DNA of 8,181 nucleotides from positions 1 to 8,181 of the forward strand of contig JBEBXQ010000169.1 of the NCBI GenBank assembly GCA_040391535.1. The letters run 5' to 3'. Position 1 is the first letter of the stretch; every line of letters begins with the position of its first letter. The translations under genes and the position numbers were made by a program. The stretch is from JBEBXQ01 sp040391535 (GTDB lineage: Bacteria; Bacteroidota; Bacteroidia; Cytophagales; Spirosomataceae). Positions 1 through 7,856 of this stretch are shown in pieces. The notes under the pieces were generated by a model that saw nothing but the letters and a program-made list of their open reading frames with translations, was not told the DNA's origin and did not search any database.

Positions 1-2
1 AG

Positions 3-443
3 TCGAGGTTTTCAGTGATGGTAAGAACCGGCAAAGTGGCTGTGTCAGCGAAGTCAGGCAGTGACCAGATGAATACTCAACAGAAAACAGTTGCGCTGAA
101 AGCTAATGAAACGATTATACTGAACCGAAGTACGACCCGTTTTACAGCACCGGAAATACAGGATAAAGTCAAAGAAAAATTTCCTGTGGAACCTTCCGCA
201 GAAACGGATTACAGATTCAGGGAAACACCTGTAACAACTATTCTGGAGATGCTGGAAAAGGATTATCAGGTCAGGATCAGGGTGGAAGGGGAGCCGCTTA
301 GTTCGTGTCTGCTCACTACTTCCCTTTCAGAAAGATCCTTCCTGGAAAAACTGAAGGTAATTTGTGCGGGTATCGGGCCATCTGCTGCATATACACTGAA
401 AGATGGGGAAGTAATAATCCATTCGAAAGGTTGTGATCAATAG
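3..443 (+). CDS. FecR-family anti-sigma factor, C-terminal part (5' end outside window)
   Basis: This is the periplasmic part of a FecR-type anti-sigma factor. Such proteins span the inner membrane, hold an ECF sigma factor in the cytoplasm, and release it when a TonB-dependent receptor signals from the outer membrane. The frame is open to the left edge, and the first residues (SRFSVMVRTGKVAVSAKSG) match the middle of the FecR domain, where a Gly-Thr normally precedes RFSV, so the gene continues upstream. The GTG/ATG at 15-20 are internal codons, not a start. From about residue 65 of the visible part, YRFRETPVTTILEMLEKDY begins a DUF4974-like domain, which ends with the common terminal pattern IIHSKGC plus two residues. 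The sigma-binding N-terminus and membrane helix are not visible. The next gene is an STN-bearing SusC on the same strand, its likely signalling partner. Family assignment is confident; the partnership is inferred. Confidence 0.88.
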   Translation, partial: SRFSVMVRTGKVAVSAKSGSDQMNTQQKTVALKANETIILNRSTTRFTAPEIQDKVKEKFPVEPSAETDYRFRETPVTTILEMLEKDYQVRIRVEGEPLSSCLLTTSLSERSFLEKLKVICAGIGPSAAYTLKDGEVIIHSKGCDQ

Positions 444-502
444 AAATGTAAACTTTTATCCTATAAACAGGCCTATGCAAAAAAACGATTATAAAAAAGA
501 AA

Positions 503-529
503 GTTGACCGTATTAGGACTACGGTCAAC
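503..529. promoter_or_regulatory. Perfect 10-bp inverted repeat in the susC leader
   Basis: GTTGACCGTA (503-512) and TACGGTCAAC (520-529) are exact reverse complements around a 7-base loop. The repeat lies 60 bases after the fecR stop and 85 bases before the susC start. On the plus strand it is not followed by a T-run, so it does not look like an ordinary terminator for fecR. On the minus strand the stem is followed directly by TTTCTTTTTTAT, the layout of an intrinsic terminator. It could be a terminator of an antisense transcript, an operator for a dimeric regulator, or a leader hairpin affecting susC expression. The symmetry is seen directly; the role is open. Confidence 0.45.
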
Positions 530-613
530 CGGTTACCTCTTGTTAATGAACCCGTTGAGCAGGATACTGAAACAGAGAGGCCTTTTGTTTTTATTCAAAA
601 AACCATTAAATCT

Positions 614-3600
614 ATGGAAAAAAAAGTTAGGATCACAGCCTTAGGGTTGAAGATTATGAAGATAACAGCAATGCAGATTTTGATGGTCATTTTGCTGATC
701 GGAAGCGCGATGGCGCACTCCTCAGGCCAGGATTTACTGAAGAAACAGATTACCGTTTCATTTGTGGAAACTGATCTGACGAAAGCAATTGACCACATCA
801 GCAGCCTGGCAGGGATAGATATTACCTATAATTCAGCTGTTATGCCTAAGAGGAAACAGGTAACTATCCAATTTCAGAACAAAACGGTTGAAGAAGTTTT
901 GGGTGGTGTTTTAGCACCCTTCGGAATTACTTATGTTATTGTGGAAAATCAGGTAGTGTTAAGAAAGACGAAAGCCGTCTTACCTTCCGACCCGTCATTT
1001 TTACAGTCTGTCCTGACCGGTCATGCTGATAAACGTATATCTGGAAAAGTGATGGATGAAAAGGGGCAGGGACTGCCGGGAGTCAGTATTCTGATAAGAG
1101 GGACAACACAGGGTACAGTGTCTGACAGTCAGGGTAATTTTGACCTGATCATACCTGATGAAGAAACCAGGCTGATATTCTCCTTCGTAGGCTATATGAG
1201 TGAGGACGTGATAGCGGGAAATCGTAGTGAACTGGAGGTGACAATGAAAGTGGACGAGAAGGCACTCGAAGAGGTGATTGTTGTTGGATATGGAACCCAG
1301 AAAAAAGTAAACCTGACCGGTGCGGTGTCTACTGTCTCTATTGATGATATGAAGAACCGTCAGGTAACCAATAGTATGTCTGCACTACAGGGAAAAGTGG
1401 CAGGCCTAAGAATTGTGCAGGGAACGGGAATGCCGGGCAGAGAGAGTGTTTCTGTACAATTGAGAGGCGCAAGTTCATGGGGTACCAACACCACTCCCCT
1501 GATTTTAGTAGATGGCGTGGTAGGATCTCTTGATGGATTGCCCATGACGGACATTGAAAGTATTTCAGTTTTAAAAGATGCTGCATCAGCATCCATTTAC
1601 GGTGCGCGGGCGGCGAATGGGGTTATTCTGGTAACCACCAAACAAGGGAAGACAGGTAAACCTGTTTTAAGCTATAATATGTCGGTACGTTCGCAGGCAC
1701 CTACAGGAAAGCCTAACCAAATATGGAATTCAAGGCAATATATGGAGTTGTTTAATAAAGCAGTTGCCCGGAACGCCATCAGCGCATCCGAATTTCCCCA
1801 GTCTATTATTGATAAATACAGTTCTCCTTCCCGGGATCTTGATTTGTATCCTGATTTCAACTGGTCGGATGCTGTCTGGAAAAATGCCCTGATGCAGGAG
1901 CATAATATTGGTATCAGCGGCGGGTCTGAAAATGTTAGATACAATATGTCTGCAGGTATACTTGATCAGGATGGTGTGCTGATTGGGCATAATTATAAGC
2001 GGTTTAACGGTTTGGCAAATTTGTCGGCTACCATTAATAAGTACCTGACTGTTGGGACCAATATTTCATATTTAAAGGGTAAATCTATTTCTCCCTATTA
2101 TGAAAACCAGAACTTTGTGTTGATGACCATGACGCAGGCGCCGCTGGTAAAACCCTATTTGCCGGATGGCAGCGGACGTTATACGGACAAGGCTTTGCCT
2201 ACAGGTATAGGCGGAACGCAGAATAATCGAAATCCCTTTTGGATTGCGAATGAAACTTATCGGAATTATGAAGACTGGCAGGCAAATATTCAGGGGTGGG
2301 CAGATGTGGACTTTCTACACGGAAGGGATATGAGATTAAAATGGAGTACAAAATATGCGACCCGCTTTGCTGACCAGTTCAGAAATATTTATCACTATGG
2401 TGCTGACGCCTATTATTATCTGACAGAAAATGAATATAATCCGGCCGGTGGCGCTGTTCATCAGCAGGGAACACCCTTCGGGCCGGAAGCTTTAGGCGTA
2501 TTCAACTATAATTACAGGACCATCTTAAATACCTTTTTCTCTGCGCTTACCTGGGATCTGAGTAAGGGCAGCCATGATGTTTCATTAATGGGTGGATATA
2601 GTCAGGAAGCTCAGAATTACAGATGGTTATCCGGGACAAGGAATGTGTTCCCGGTGAAGAATATGTATGAGCTGGACGGAATGGGTGCTTTAAACCAGAC
2701 TACTGGCGGAGGACTCACAGAATGGGCATTCCGATCTTTTTTTGGAAGAGCTACTTATGCTTTTCGCAGCAAATATCTTTTGGAGGCTAATTTCAGATAT
2801 GACGGGACTTCCCGTATCCATGAAGACAGCCGATGGGGTTTTTTCCCGTCTGGCTCGGCAGCATGGAGAATCAGCGAAGAGGCCTTTCTTAAGGAAGGTG
2901 CGACCTGGATTGATAACCTTAAAATCAGAGGATCTTATGGTTTGTTAGGAAATGCCAATATCGGAGATTATCCTTATCAGGATACCTACGTAACCACTTC
3001 TTATGGATTTAATGAAACCCTGGAACAGGGAGTATTGCAAAACTCTTTCAGAAATAAAGCTTTGCAATGGGAAAAAACGGCTATAACGGATATCGGAATT
3101 GATTTTAATCTGCGGAACGATATACTCTACGGAACTATTGACTGGTATAATAAATATACAACAGGGATTCTGGCAGCAGCGGTTATACCCGCCAGTGCCG
3201 GAATGTCGGCTCCAACCATTAATTACGGTGAATTCAGAAACTATGGTATTGAATTTGACTTTGGGCATAAAAATAAAATCGGGCAGATCGGATACGGTCT
3301 GACAGCACAGGCCTCTGTAAACCGCAATAAAGTAATGAAGTTCCCGACCCCTGTCTATAATGAGCGGATTATTGAAGAAGGACATCCTTATAATGACTAT
3401 TATTTGTATGAGTATGTCGGGCTGTTTAAATCCCAGGAGGAGCTGGACGCGATCGAAACTCCGGGGAATCCTCAGATTGGTGATATTAAGTTCAAAGACC
3501 AGAACAATGACGGTAAGATCGACGGAAATGACCGGATCAGGGTTAAAGGTGCCTATCCTGACCTCATTTATTCTTTCGGGGCTAATCTTAACTGGAATAA

Positions 3601-4045
3601 TTTTGACTTATCAGCTTTTTTTCAAGGTGTAAAAGGTCAAAAAGTAAGAACCTTTTTCTTTGGGGAAGATCCGTTTTCGCAAGGTTCTTCACCGCATCCG
3701 AAATTCCTGGATGCTTATGACCCTGTTACAAATCCGGATTCTGAAATCCCTTCGGTTTATGGATGGGGATATGCACCGATGACCGGCTCAACGGCTCAGA
3801 ACTCTACCTATTTTCTAAAGGACGCGTCTTATCTGAGGTTAAAAAATATCCAGATAGGATATACAATTCCTGCTCATATTTTAAAGAAAGCCCTGATTCA
3901 GAATCTGAAAGTCTTTATCGCAGGAGACAATATTCTCACCTTTACGAAATACCCCGATCTGGACCCTGAAAGGGCAGGAGATGGCTGGCATGCGCAGTAT
4001 CCTCAATTGAAAGTCTATTCAGTTGGATTAAGTATGAGGTTTTAA
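614..4045 (+). CDS. SusC/RagA-type TonB-dependent outer-membrane transporter with STN signalling domain
   Basis: This outer-membrane protein of 1143 residues imports glycans or other nutrients with TonB energy, working with a SusD lid. Domains in order: signal peptide with a hydrophobic stretch at about 20-34 and likely cleavage near residues 34-39; STN domain at about 45-116; carboxypeptidase-regulatory-like beta domain at about 141-213 (from RISGKVMDEKGQGLPGVSIL); TonB box region LEEVIVVGYGTQKK at 218-231; plug at about 232-346, with SALQGKVAGLRI, LILVDGV and the signature SIYGARAANGVILVTTK; then the beta barrel, ending in aromatic Phe (VGLSMRF) as needed for barrel assembly. An acidic loop DQNNDGKIDGNDR at 962-974 resembles a calcium-binding loop and is common in this family. 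The STN domain marks it as a transducer that talks to an anti-sigma factor, which fits the fecR gene upstream. The ATG at 614 has only an A-rich upstream stretch and no clear Shine-Dalgarno, usual in Bacteroidota. Substrate is not readable from the sequence. Confidence 0.95.
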   Translation: MEKKVRITALGLKIMKITAMQILMVILLIGSAMAHSSGQDLLKKQITVSFVETDLTKAIDHISSLAGIDITYNSAVMPKRKQVTIQFQNKTVEEVLGGVLAPFGITYVIVENQVVLRKTKAVLPSDPSFLQSVLTGHADKRISGKVMDEKGQGLPGVSILIRGTTQGTVSDSQGNFDLIIPDEETRLIFSFVGYMSEDVIAGNRSELEVTMKVDEKALEEVIVVGYGTQKKVNLTGAVSTVSIDDMKNRQVTNSMSALQGKVAGLRIVQGTGMPGRESVSVQLRGASSWGTNTTPLILVDGVVGSLDGLPMTDIESISVLKDAASASIYGARAANGVILVTTKQGKTGKPVLSYNMSVRSQAPTGKPNQIWNSRQYMELFNKAVARNAISASEFPQSIIDKYSSPSRDLDLYPDFNWSDAVWKNALMQEHNIGISGGSENVRYNMSAGILDQDGVLIGHNYKRFNGLANLSATINKYLTVGTNISYLKGKSISPYYENQNFVLMTMTQAPLVKPYLPDGSGRYTDKALPTGIGGTQNNRNPFWIANETYRNYEDWQANIQGWADVDFLHGRDMRLKWSTKYATRFADQFRNIYHYGADAYYYLTENEYNPAGGAVHQQGTPFGPEALGVFNYNYRTILNTFFSALTWDLSKGSHDVSLMGGYSQEAQNYRWLSGTRNVFPVKNMYELDGMGALNQTTGGGLTEWAFRSFFGRATYAFRSKYLLEANFRYDGTSRIHEDSRWGFFPSGSAAWRISEEAFLKEGATWIDNLKIRGSYGLLGNANIGDYPYQDTYVTTSYGFNETLEQGVLQNSFRNKALQWEKTAITDIGIDFNLRNDILYGTIDWYNKYTTGILAAAVIPASAGMSAPTINYGEFRNYGIEFDFGHKNKIGQIGYGLTAQASVNRNKVMKFPTPVYNERIIEEGHPYNDYYLYEYVGLFKSQEELDAIETPGNPQIGDIKFKDQNNDGKIDGNDRIRVKGAYPDLIYSFGANLNWNNFDLSAFFQGVKGQKVRTFFFGEDPFSQGSSPHPKFLDAYDPVTNPDSEIPSVYGWGYAPMTGSTAQNSTYFLKDASYLRLKNIQIGYTIPAHILKKALIQNLKVFIAGDNILTFTKYPDLDPERAGDGWHAQYPQLKVYSVGLSMRF

Positions 4046-4051
4046 TCATTC

Positions 4052-4059
4052 AAAGGAAG
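4052..4059 (+). promoter_or_regulatory. Shine-Dalgarno-like site before susD
   Basis: AAAGGAAG lies 6 bases before the ATG at 4066, in the 20-base gap between susC and susD. It is the clearest purine-rich ribosome-binding site in the window; the susC and hydrolase starts have nothing comparable. It supports the chosen susD start and could favour susD translation from the shared mRNA. Confidence 0.5.
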
Positions 4060-4065
4060 AAAATC

Positions 4066-5523
4066 ATGAAAATCAAGAATATTTTCCGATCAATATTGTG
4101 GATAACAGGAGTGCTGTTTGTTGGTAGCTGTGATGAAAAATTTCTGGATAAAAATCCCAATCAGGAAATAGCTTCCGGGACATTCTGGACTTCGGAAGCT
4201 GATGTAAAAATGGGGCTGGCGGGTTGCTATGCCCGTTTGAAAGGTGGTTATCTCAACTGGCAGAGGAGCTATTTCGATGCTGCTGCAGATAATGGCTGGG
4301 CGCAGCATTACGGTCCTATACGATTAATGCAATCAGGGACTCTGGATGCCGCCAATGCAGGGGCTGCCAATTCCCTTTACTCGGCCTGTTATCAGGGGAT
4401 TGCTTCAACGAATGTATTTCTGAAAAACTATCCCAGGGCAGGTCTGGCAGATAATATTGGAAGAGTATATGAAGCAGAAGCCCGTTTTTTGAGAGCATTT
4501 TTTTACTTTGAGCTGGTGCAGCGCTGGGGTGGTGTCGTGGTTTACAGTGAGGTTCCTGACGATATAAATGACCTGAAAAAACCACGGTCTACAGAAGAGG
4601 AGGTCTATAAATTTATTCTGGATGATCTTACGTTTGCTCTTCAATACCTTCCCGATGAGGCTTATAAAAGCGGACATGCGGTGAAGGCAAGCGCTGAGGC
4701 GCTTATGGCAAGAGTTGCCCTTTTTCAGGAACGATGGGATGATGTGATCAGTTATACATCTGCTATCATAGCGAGCGGTAAATATGCGCTGGCTGAGGAT
4801 CTTGAATCGCCCTTTATCAAAAGTAAAGGTCAGGGAGCAAGCCCTGAAATTATATTCTCTGTTAAATTTATAGAGACAAGAGACGGACGTCAGTCTAATG
4901 ATGGGGGGCAGGAAGTGGAATTTTTCAGATGGGGAGGACTGGGTCCTACCAAGGATCTGATAGATGCCTATGAAACCAATGATCTCCGTTTAAAAAAATG
5001 GTATTATCATTCACCTGATAGAACTACTTTCACACGTGAAGACGGGTTTACGTTCCAGACTGAGTTTGTGGCAACGAACTACGGACTTATCAAATTTGCT
5101 GATATCTGGGATCCGGGACGTTTTATTCCGAGTGAAAGAGATATATTAACAGGTCATGATATTGTTCTTTTCAGACTGGCAGATGTATTTTTAATGCATG
5201 CTGAAGCACTCGCAGAGAAAGGGGGTGGTGCATCAGCCGATCCGAATGCGTTGCAGTATGTCAACCAGATCAGGGAAAGGGCAGGAGTACCTGCGTTTTC
5301 CACACTTACCAGACAGCTGATCAGGGATGAAAGAAGAAGAGAGCTTGCCTTTGAAGGGCTTCGTTATTTTGACATTGTACGCTGGAAAGCAGGTTCGGAA
5401 ATAAATGGTAAGCTGATTCATAGCAATATCAACCTGAAATGGGAGGATAAATTTTATAAATGGCCGTTTTCGCAAAGTGAAATGGATATAAATACTTTAT
5501 TGCAGCAAAATGATGGGTATTGA
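4066..5523 (+). CDS. SusD/RagB-family glycan-binding outer-membrane lipoprotein
   Basis: This surface lipoprotein of 485 residues caps the SusC barrel and binds the glycan. It starts with a lipoprotein signal peptide: positive n-region (MKIKNIFR), hydrophobic core, and lipobox VGSC with the lipidated Cys at 22, followed by acidic DEKFLDKNP, typical of surface-exposed Bacteroidota lipoproteins. The N-terminal SusD-like region includes GTFWTSEADVKMGLAGCYARL-type residues at about 38-58. Helical TPR-like hallmarks follow: EARFLRAFFYFELVQRWGG at 138-156 and the late motif RRELAFEGLRYFDIVRWK at 424-441. The end, WPFSQSEMDINTLLQQNDGY, is the family's typical C-terminus (usually QNPGY), so the protein is complete. 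It follows susC by 20 bases, so the two are almost certainly co-transcribed. No glycan specificity can be read from it, because SusD binding residues are poorly conserved. Confidence 0.95.
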   Translation: MKIKNIFRSILWITGVLFVGSCDEKFLDKNPNQEIASGTFWTSEADVKMGLAGCYARLKGGYLNWQRSYFDAAADNGWAQHYGPIRLMQSGTLDAANAGAANSLYSACYQGIASTNVFLKNYPRAGLADNIGRVYEAEARFLRAFFYFELVQRWGGVVVYSEVPDDINDLKKPRSTEEEVYKFILDDLTFALQYLPDEAYKSGHAVKASAEALMARVALFQERWDDVISYTSAIIASGKYALAEDLESPFIKSKGQGASPEIIFSVKFIETRDGRQSNDGGQEVEFFRWGGLGPTKDLIDAYETNDLRLKKWYYHSPDRTTFTREDGFTFQTEFVATNYGLIKFADIWDPGRFIPSERDILTGHDIVLFRLADVFLMHAEALAEKGGGASADPNALQYVNQIRERAGVPAFSTLTRQLIRDERRRELAFEGLRYFDIVRWKAGSEINGKLIHSNINLKWEDKFYKWPFSQSEMDINTLLQQNDGY

Positions 5524-5524
5524 A

Positions 5525-7837
5525 ATGTTTAACCGTATAATGAAATCTTTCTTGCTGACTATGCTGGTCTGTCTGGCTTCCGGTACCGGTCTGACAGCCC
5601 AGCCGGTACCGGAGCATAATCTTCAGTTCGGTCAGCTTGCTGCAGTTTGGGACGAGGCCATTCCGTTGGGAAACGGAACTGTGGGTGCACTGATATGGCA
5701 GAAGGATAATCAGCTGAGATTTTCACTTGACCGGGTTGATATATGGGATATGCGCCCGATGAAAGGGCTTCACAGAGAAGAGTTTTCATTTCAATGGGTA
5801 CAGCAGCAGGTACTGAAAAATGATTATGAACCTGTGCAGCGTTTTTTTGATGCACCGTATGACCGGGAACCCGCTCCATCCAAAATCCCGGCAGGTGCCC
5901 TGGAATTTCAGACAGTACCAGGGGTGGCAGTGAAATCGGTGAAGCTGATTCTGGAGAATGCATTATGCGAAGTGGAATGGGAAGACGGCTCTTTGCTGAA
6001 ATCTTTTGTACATGCTACGCTACCTGTCGGATGGTTCAGATTTGAAAACCGGAAAGAGGATATCGGACCATCCCTCGTCCCTCCTCCATATCAGGGTAAA
6101 ACCGCTGAAGGAGGGACTGTTAATTCACTGGTTGGTGATGATTTATCGAGGCTGGGTTATAAAGACGGAAGAGTAGAACAGACCGGGAATAGCATTACCT
6201 ATACACAGGAAGGCTGGGGAGGGTTCGTCTATCAGATGAATGTGCAGTGGAGGAAAATTGACAATGAGACCTGGGAAGGTGCCTGGAGTGTCTCTTCACA
6301 CTATCCTGACCGGCAGTTAAGTACTAAAGCATCCGAGACGGTTGGCCGCCTGATTAGCGACGGCTTTCAAAAGCAGTTTCAGCATCATACGGAATGGTGG
6401 CAGGCTTTCTGGCAAAAGTCTGATGTGCATATCCCTGATCCTGTTCTGGAAAAACAATGGTATCTCGAAAAATATAAATTCGGCTCTACAGCCAGGGCGG
6501 GTGCTCCTCCCATTTCATTACAGGCGGTATGGACGGCTGATAACGGACGTATTCCCCCCTGGAAGGGTGATTTTCACCATGATCTGAACACGCAGCTGAG
6601 TTACTGGCCTGCCTATAGCGGGAATCATCTGGAAGAGGCAATGGGCTATCTGGACCATCTGGATGAAAATAAGGAGAATTACAAACGCTATACCCGAAGG
6701 TATTTCGGAAAGGACGGTCTGGCTGTTCCCGGTGTTACCACACTGGACGGAACTGAAATGGGAGGGTGGATTCAATATTCTCTTTCTCCGACCGTCTCGG
6801 CGTGGCTTGCCCAGCACTATTATCTCCAGTGGAGGTATAGTATGGATAAAGAATTCCTGAAAGAGCGCGCTTATCCGTGGTTTAAAGAAGTCTGTACTTT
6901 TCTCGAAGCGGTGACAGTGCTGGACGAAAAAGGCCTGAGAAAGCTTCCGATCAGTTCAAGCCCCGAAATTAATGATAATAAAATCACGGCATGGTTTTTG
7001 GAGAATACCAATTATGACCTCTCCTTAATGAAGTTTGCTTTTCAGACGGGCGCTGAGCTGGCAGGTGAGTTGGGTTACCGCTCTGAGCAGGAAAGGTGGC
7101 AGAAGCTGTTATCCGAACTGGGTGATTATGCGCTGACGGCAGAAAATGAATTAATGTTTGCACCTTCCTTGCCTTACAATGTTTCACACAGGCATTTTTC
7201 ACATCTGATGGCCATTCATCCTTTAGGCCTTATCAGGTGGGAGGATGGTGAAAAAGCGCAGTCGGTTATTACCCATACGATTAGGCTGCTGGAAAAAACA
7301 GGCCCTGATTATTGGTGCGGATATTCTTATTCCTGGCTGGGTAATCTCAAAGCCCGTGCCAAAGACGGAGAAGGAGCGGCAGCAGCTTTACGTATTTTCG
7401 CGTCGGCTTTTTGCCTGCCTAACAGTTTTCATGCCAATGGCGATCAGACGAAGTCGGGGTATTCAAAATTCACTTACCGGCCATTTACGCTGGAGGGAAA
7501 CTTTGCATTCGCGGCAGGTATTCAGGAAATGCTGCTACAAAGCTATGCCGGATTTATTGAAATTATGCCTGCAGTTCCGGCAGACTGGCAAAACGTAACC
7601 TTTAATAATCTGAGGGCGGAAGGTGCTTTTCTGATCAGTGCCAGAAAAGCAGACGGACAAATCAGGGAGATCACTCTTGTGGCTGAAAAAGACGGAGTAA
7701 CCCAGGTGAAAATTCCGTTTGAAAAATGGGAGATCGAATCAGATTCTGAGGTTAAGGTAGTGAAATCCGAAAAAGAATTCCTGATACTTCAGTTCGGTGC
7801 CGGAAGTAAAGCAATTATTAAAAATACGGATAAATGA
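5525..7837 (+). CDS. Secreted GH95-like glycoside hydrolase (alpha-L-fucosidase/galactosidase superfamily)
   Basis: This is a probable exo-acting glycoside hydrolase of the GH95 type; known members remove alpha-L-fucose or L-galactose by inversion. With the ATG at 5525 it has 770 residues, usual for the family. The signal peptide is MFNRIMKSFLLTMLVCLASG with likely cleavage after LTA (residue 25), and no good lipobox, so it is probably periplasmic. The N-terminal beta domain starts with WDEAIPLGNGTVGALIW (42-58). Catalytic (alpha/alpha)6 landmarks are HHDLNTQLSYWPA (351-363), PISSSPEI with Glu481 as candidate general acid, HRHFSHL (555-561) and RPFTLEGNFAFAAG with Glu657. The C-terminal beta domain includes IEIMPAVPADW. 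Canonical GH95 has QMNYW and QIDGN where this protein has QLSYW and TLEGN, so specificity may differ. An ATG at 5510 would overlap susD by 14 bases; 5525 was chosen because it gives a clean signal peptide one base after the susD stop; 5540 is also possible. Family fairly sure, substrate unknown. Confidence 0.82.
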   Translation: MFNRIMKSFLLTMLVCLASGTGLTAQPVPEHNLQFGQLAAVWDEAIPLGNGTVGALIWQKDNQLRFSLDRVDIWDMRPMKGLHREEFSFQWVQQQVLKNDYEPVQRFFDAPYDREPAPSKIPAGALEFQTVPGVAVKSVKLILENALCEVEWEDGSLLKSFVHATLPVGWFRFENRKEDIGPSLVPPPYQGKTAEGGTVNSLVGDDLSRLGYKDGRVEQTGNSITYTQEGWGGFVYQMNVQWRKIDNETWEGAWSVSSHYPDRQLSTKASETVGRLISDGFQKQFQHHTEWWQAFWQKSDVHIPDPVLEKQWYLEKYKFGSTARAGAPPISLQAVWTADNGRIPPWKGDFHHDLNTQLSYWPAYSGNHLEEAMGYLDHLDENKENYKRYTRRYFGKDGLAVPGVTTLDGTEMGGWIQYSLSPTVSAWLAQHYYLQWRYSMDKEFLKERAYPWFKEVCTFLEAVTVLDEKGLRKLPISSSPEINDNKITAWFLENTNYDLSLMKFAFQTGAELAGELGYRSEQERWQKLLSELGDYALTAENELMFAPSLPYNVSHRHFSHLMAIHPLGLIRWEDGEKAQSVITHTIRLLEKTGPDYWCGYSYSWLGNLKARAKDGEGAAAALRIFASAFCLPNSFHANGDQTKSGYSKFTYRPFTLEGNFAFAAGIQEMLLQSYAGFIEIMPAVPADWQNVTFNNLRAEGAFLISARKADGQIREITLVAEKDGVTQVKIPFEKWEIESDSEVKVVKSEKEFLILQFGAGSKAIIKNTDK
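5580..5612. repeat. Two copies of the palindrome CCGGTACCGG
   Basis: The 10-base perfect palindrome CCGGTACCGG occurs at 5580-5589 and again at 5603-5612, separated by 13 bases. Both lie within the signal-peptide and early mature codons of the hydrolase and are read in different frames (Ser-Gly-Thr-Gly and Pro-Val-Pro-Glu), so protein sequence does not explain the repetition. Because each copy is self-complementary, the two can also pair with each other into a 10-bp, GC-rich stem with a 13-base loop in the mRNA, about 55 bases after the start codon. No function is known to me. Confidence 0.5.
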
Positions 7838-7856
7838 CCATCATTTGCTGTTAACA

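Noticed and set aside
503..529. The leader hairpin as the transcription terminator of fecR.
   Set aside because: No T-run follows it on the plus strand (CGGTTACCTCTTG), so it is unlikely to terminate rightward transcription by itself.
540..568. Possible promoter before susC: TTGTTA (540-545) and GATACT (563-568) with 17-base spacing.
   Set aside because: Bacteroidota housekeeping promoters use a different -7 element (TAnnTTTG), and an ECF promoter is expected here; a chance match is likely.
2945..3385. Minus-strand open frame of 146 codons inside susC.
   Set aside because: Fully antisense to a well-supported SusC barrel region and with no recognisable motif.
5525..5602. Hydrolase as a lipoprotein, using Cys16 in the signal peptide.
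   Set aside because: The residues before Cys16 (TMLV) do not fit a lipobox, which needs a small residue just before Cys; a normal signal peptidase I site after Ala25 fits better.
5559..5963. Minus-strand open frame of 134 codons inside the hydrolase gene.
   Set aside because: Antisense to the conserved N-terminal domain of the hydrolase; Pro/Ser-rich translation without family features.
7832..7846. Small inverted repeat AAATGA-CCA-TCATTT at the end of the hydrolase gene, a possible terminator between the convergent genes.
   Set aside because: Only 6 bp, AT-rich, overlaps the stop codon, and no T-run follows directly; too weak to call.
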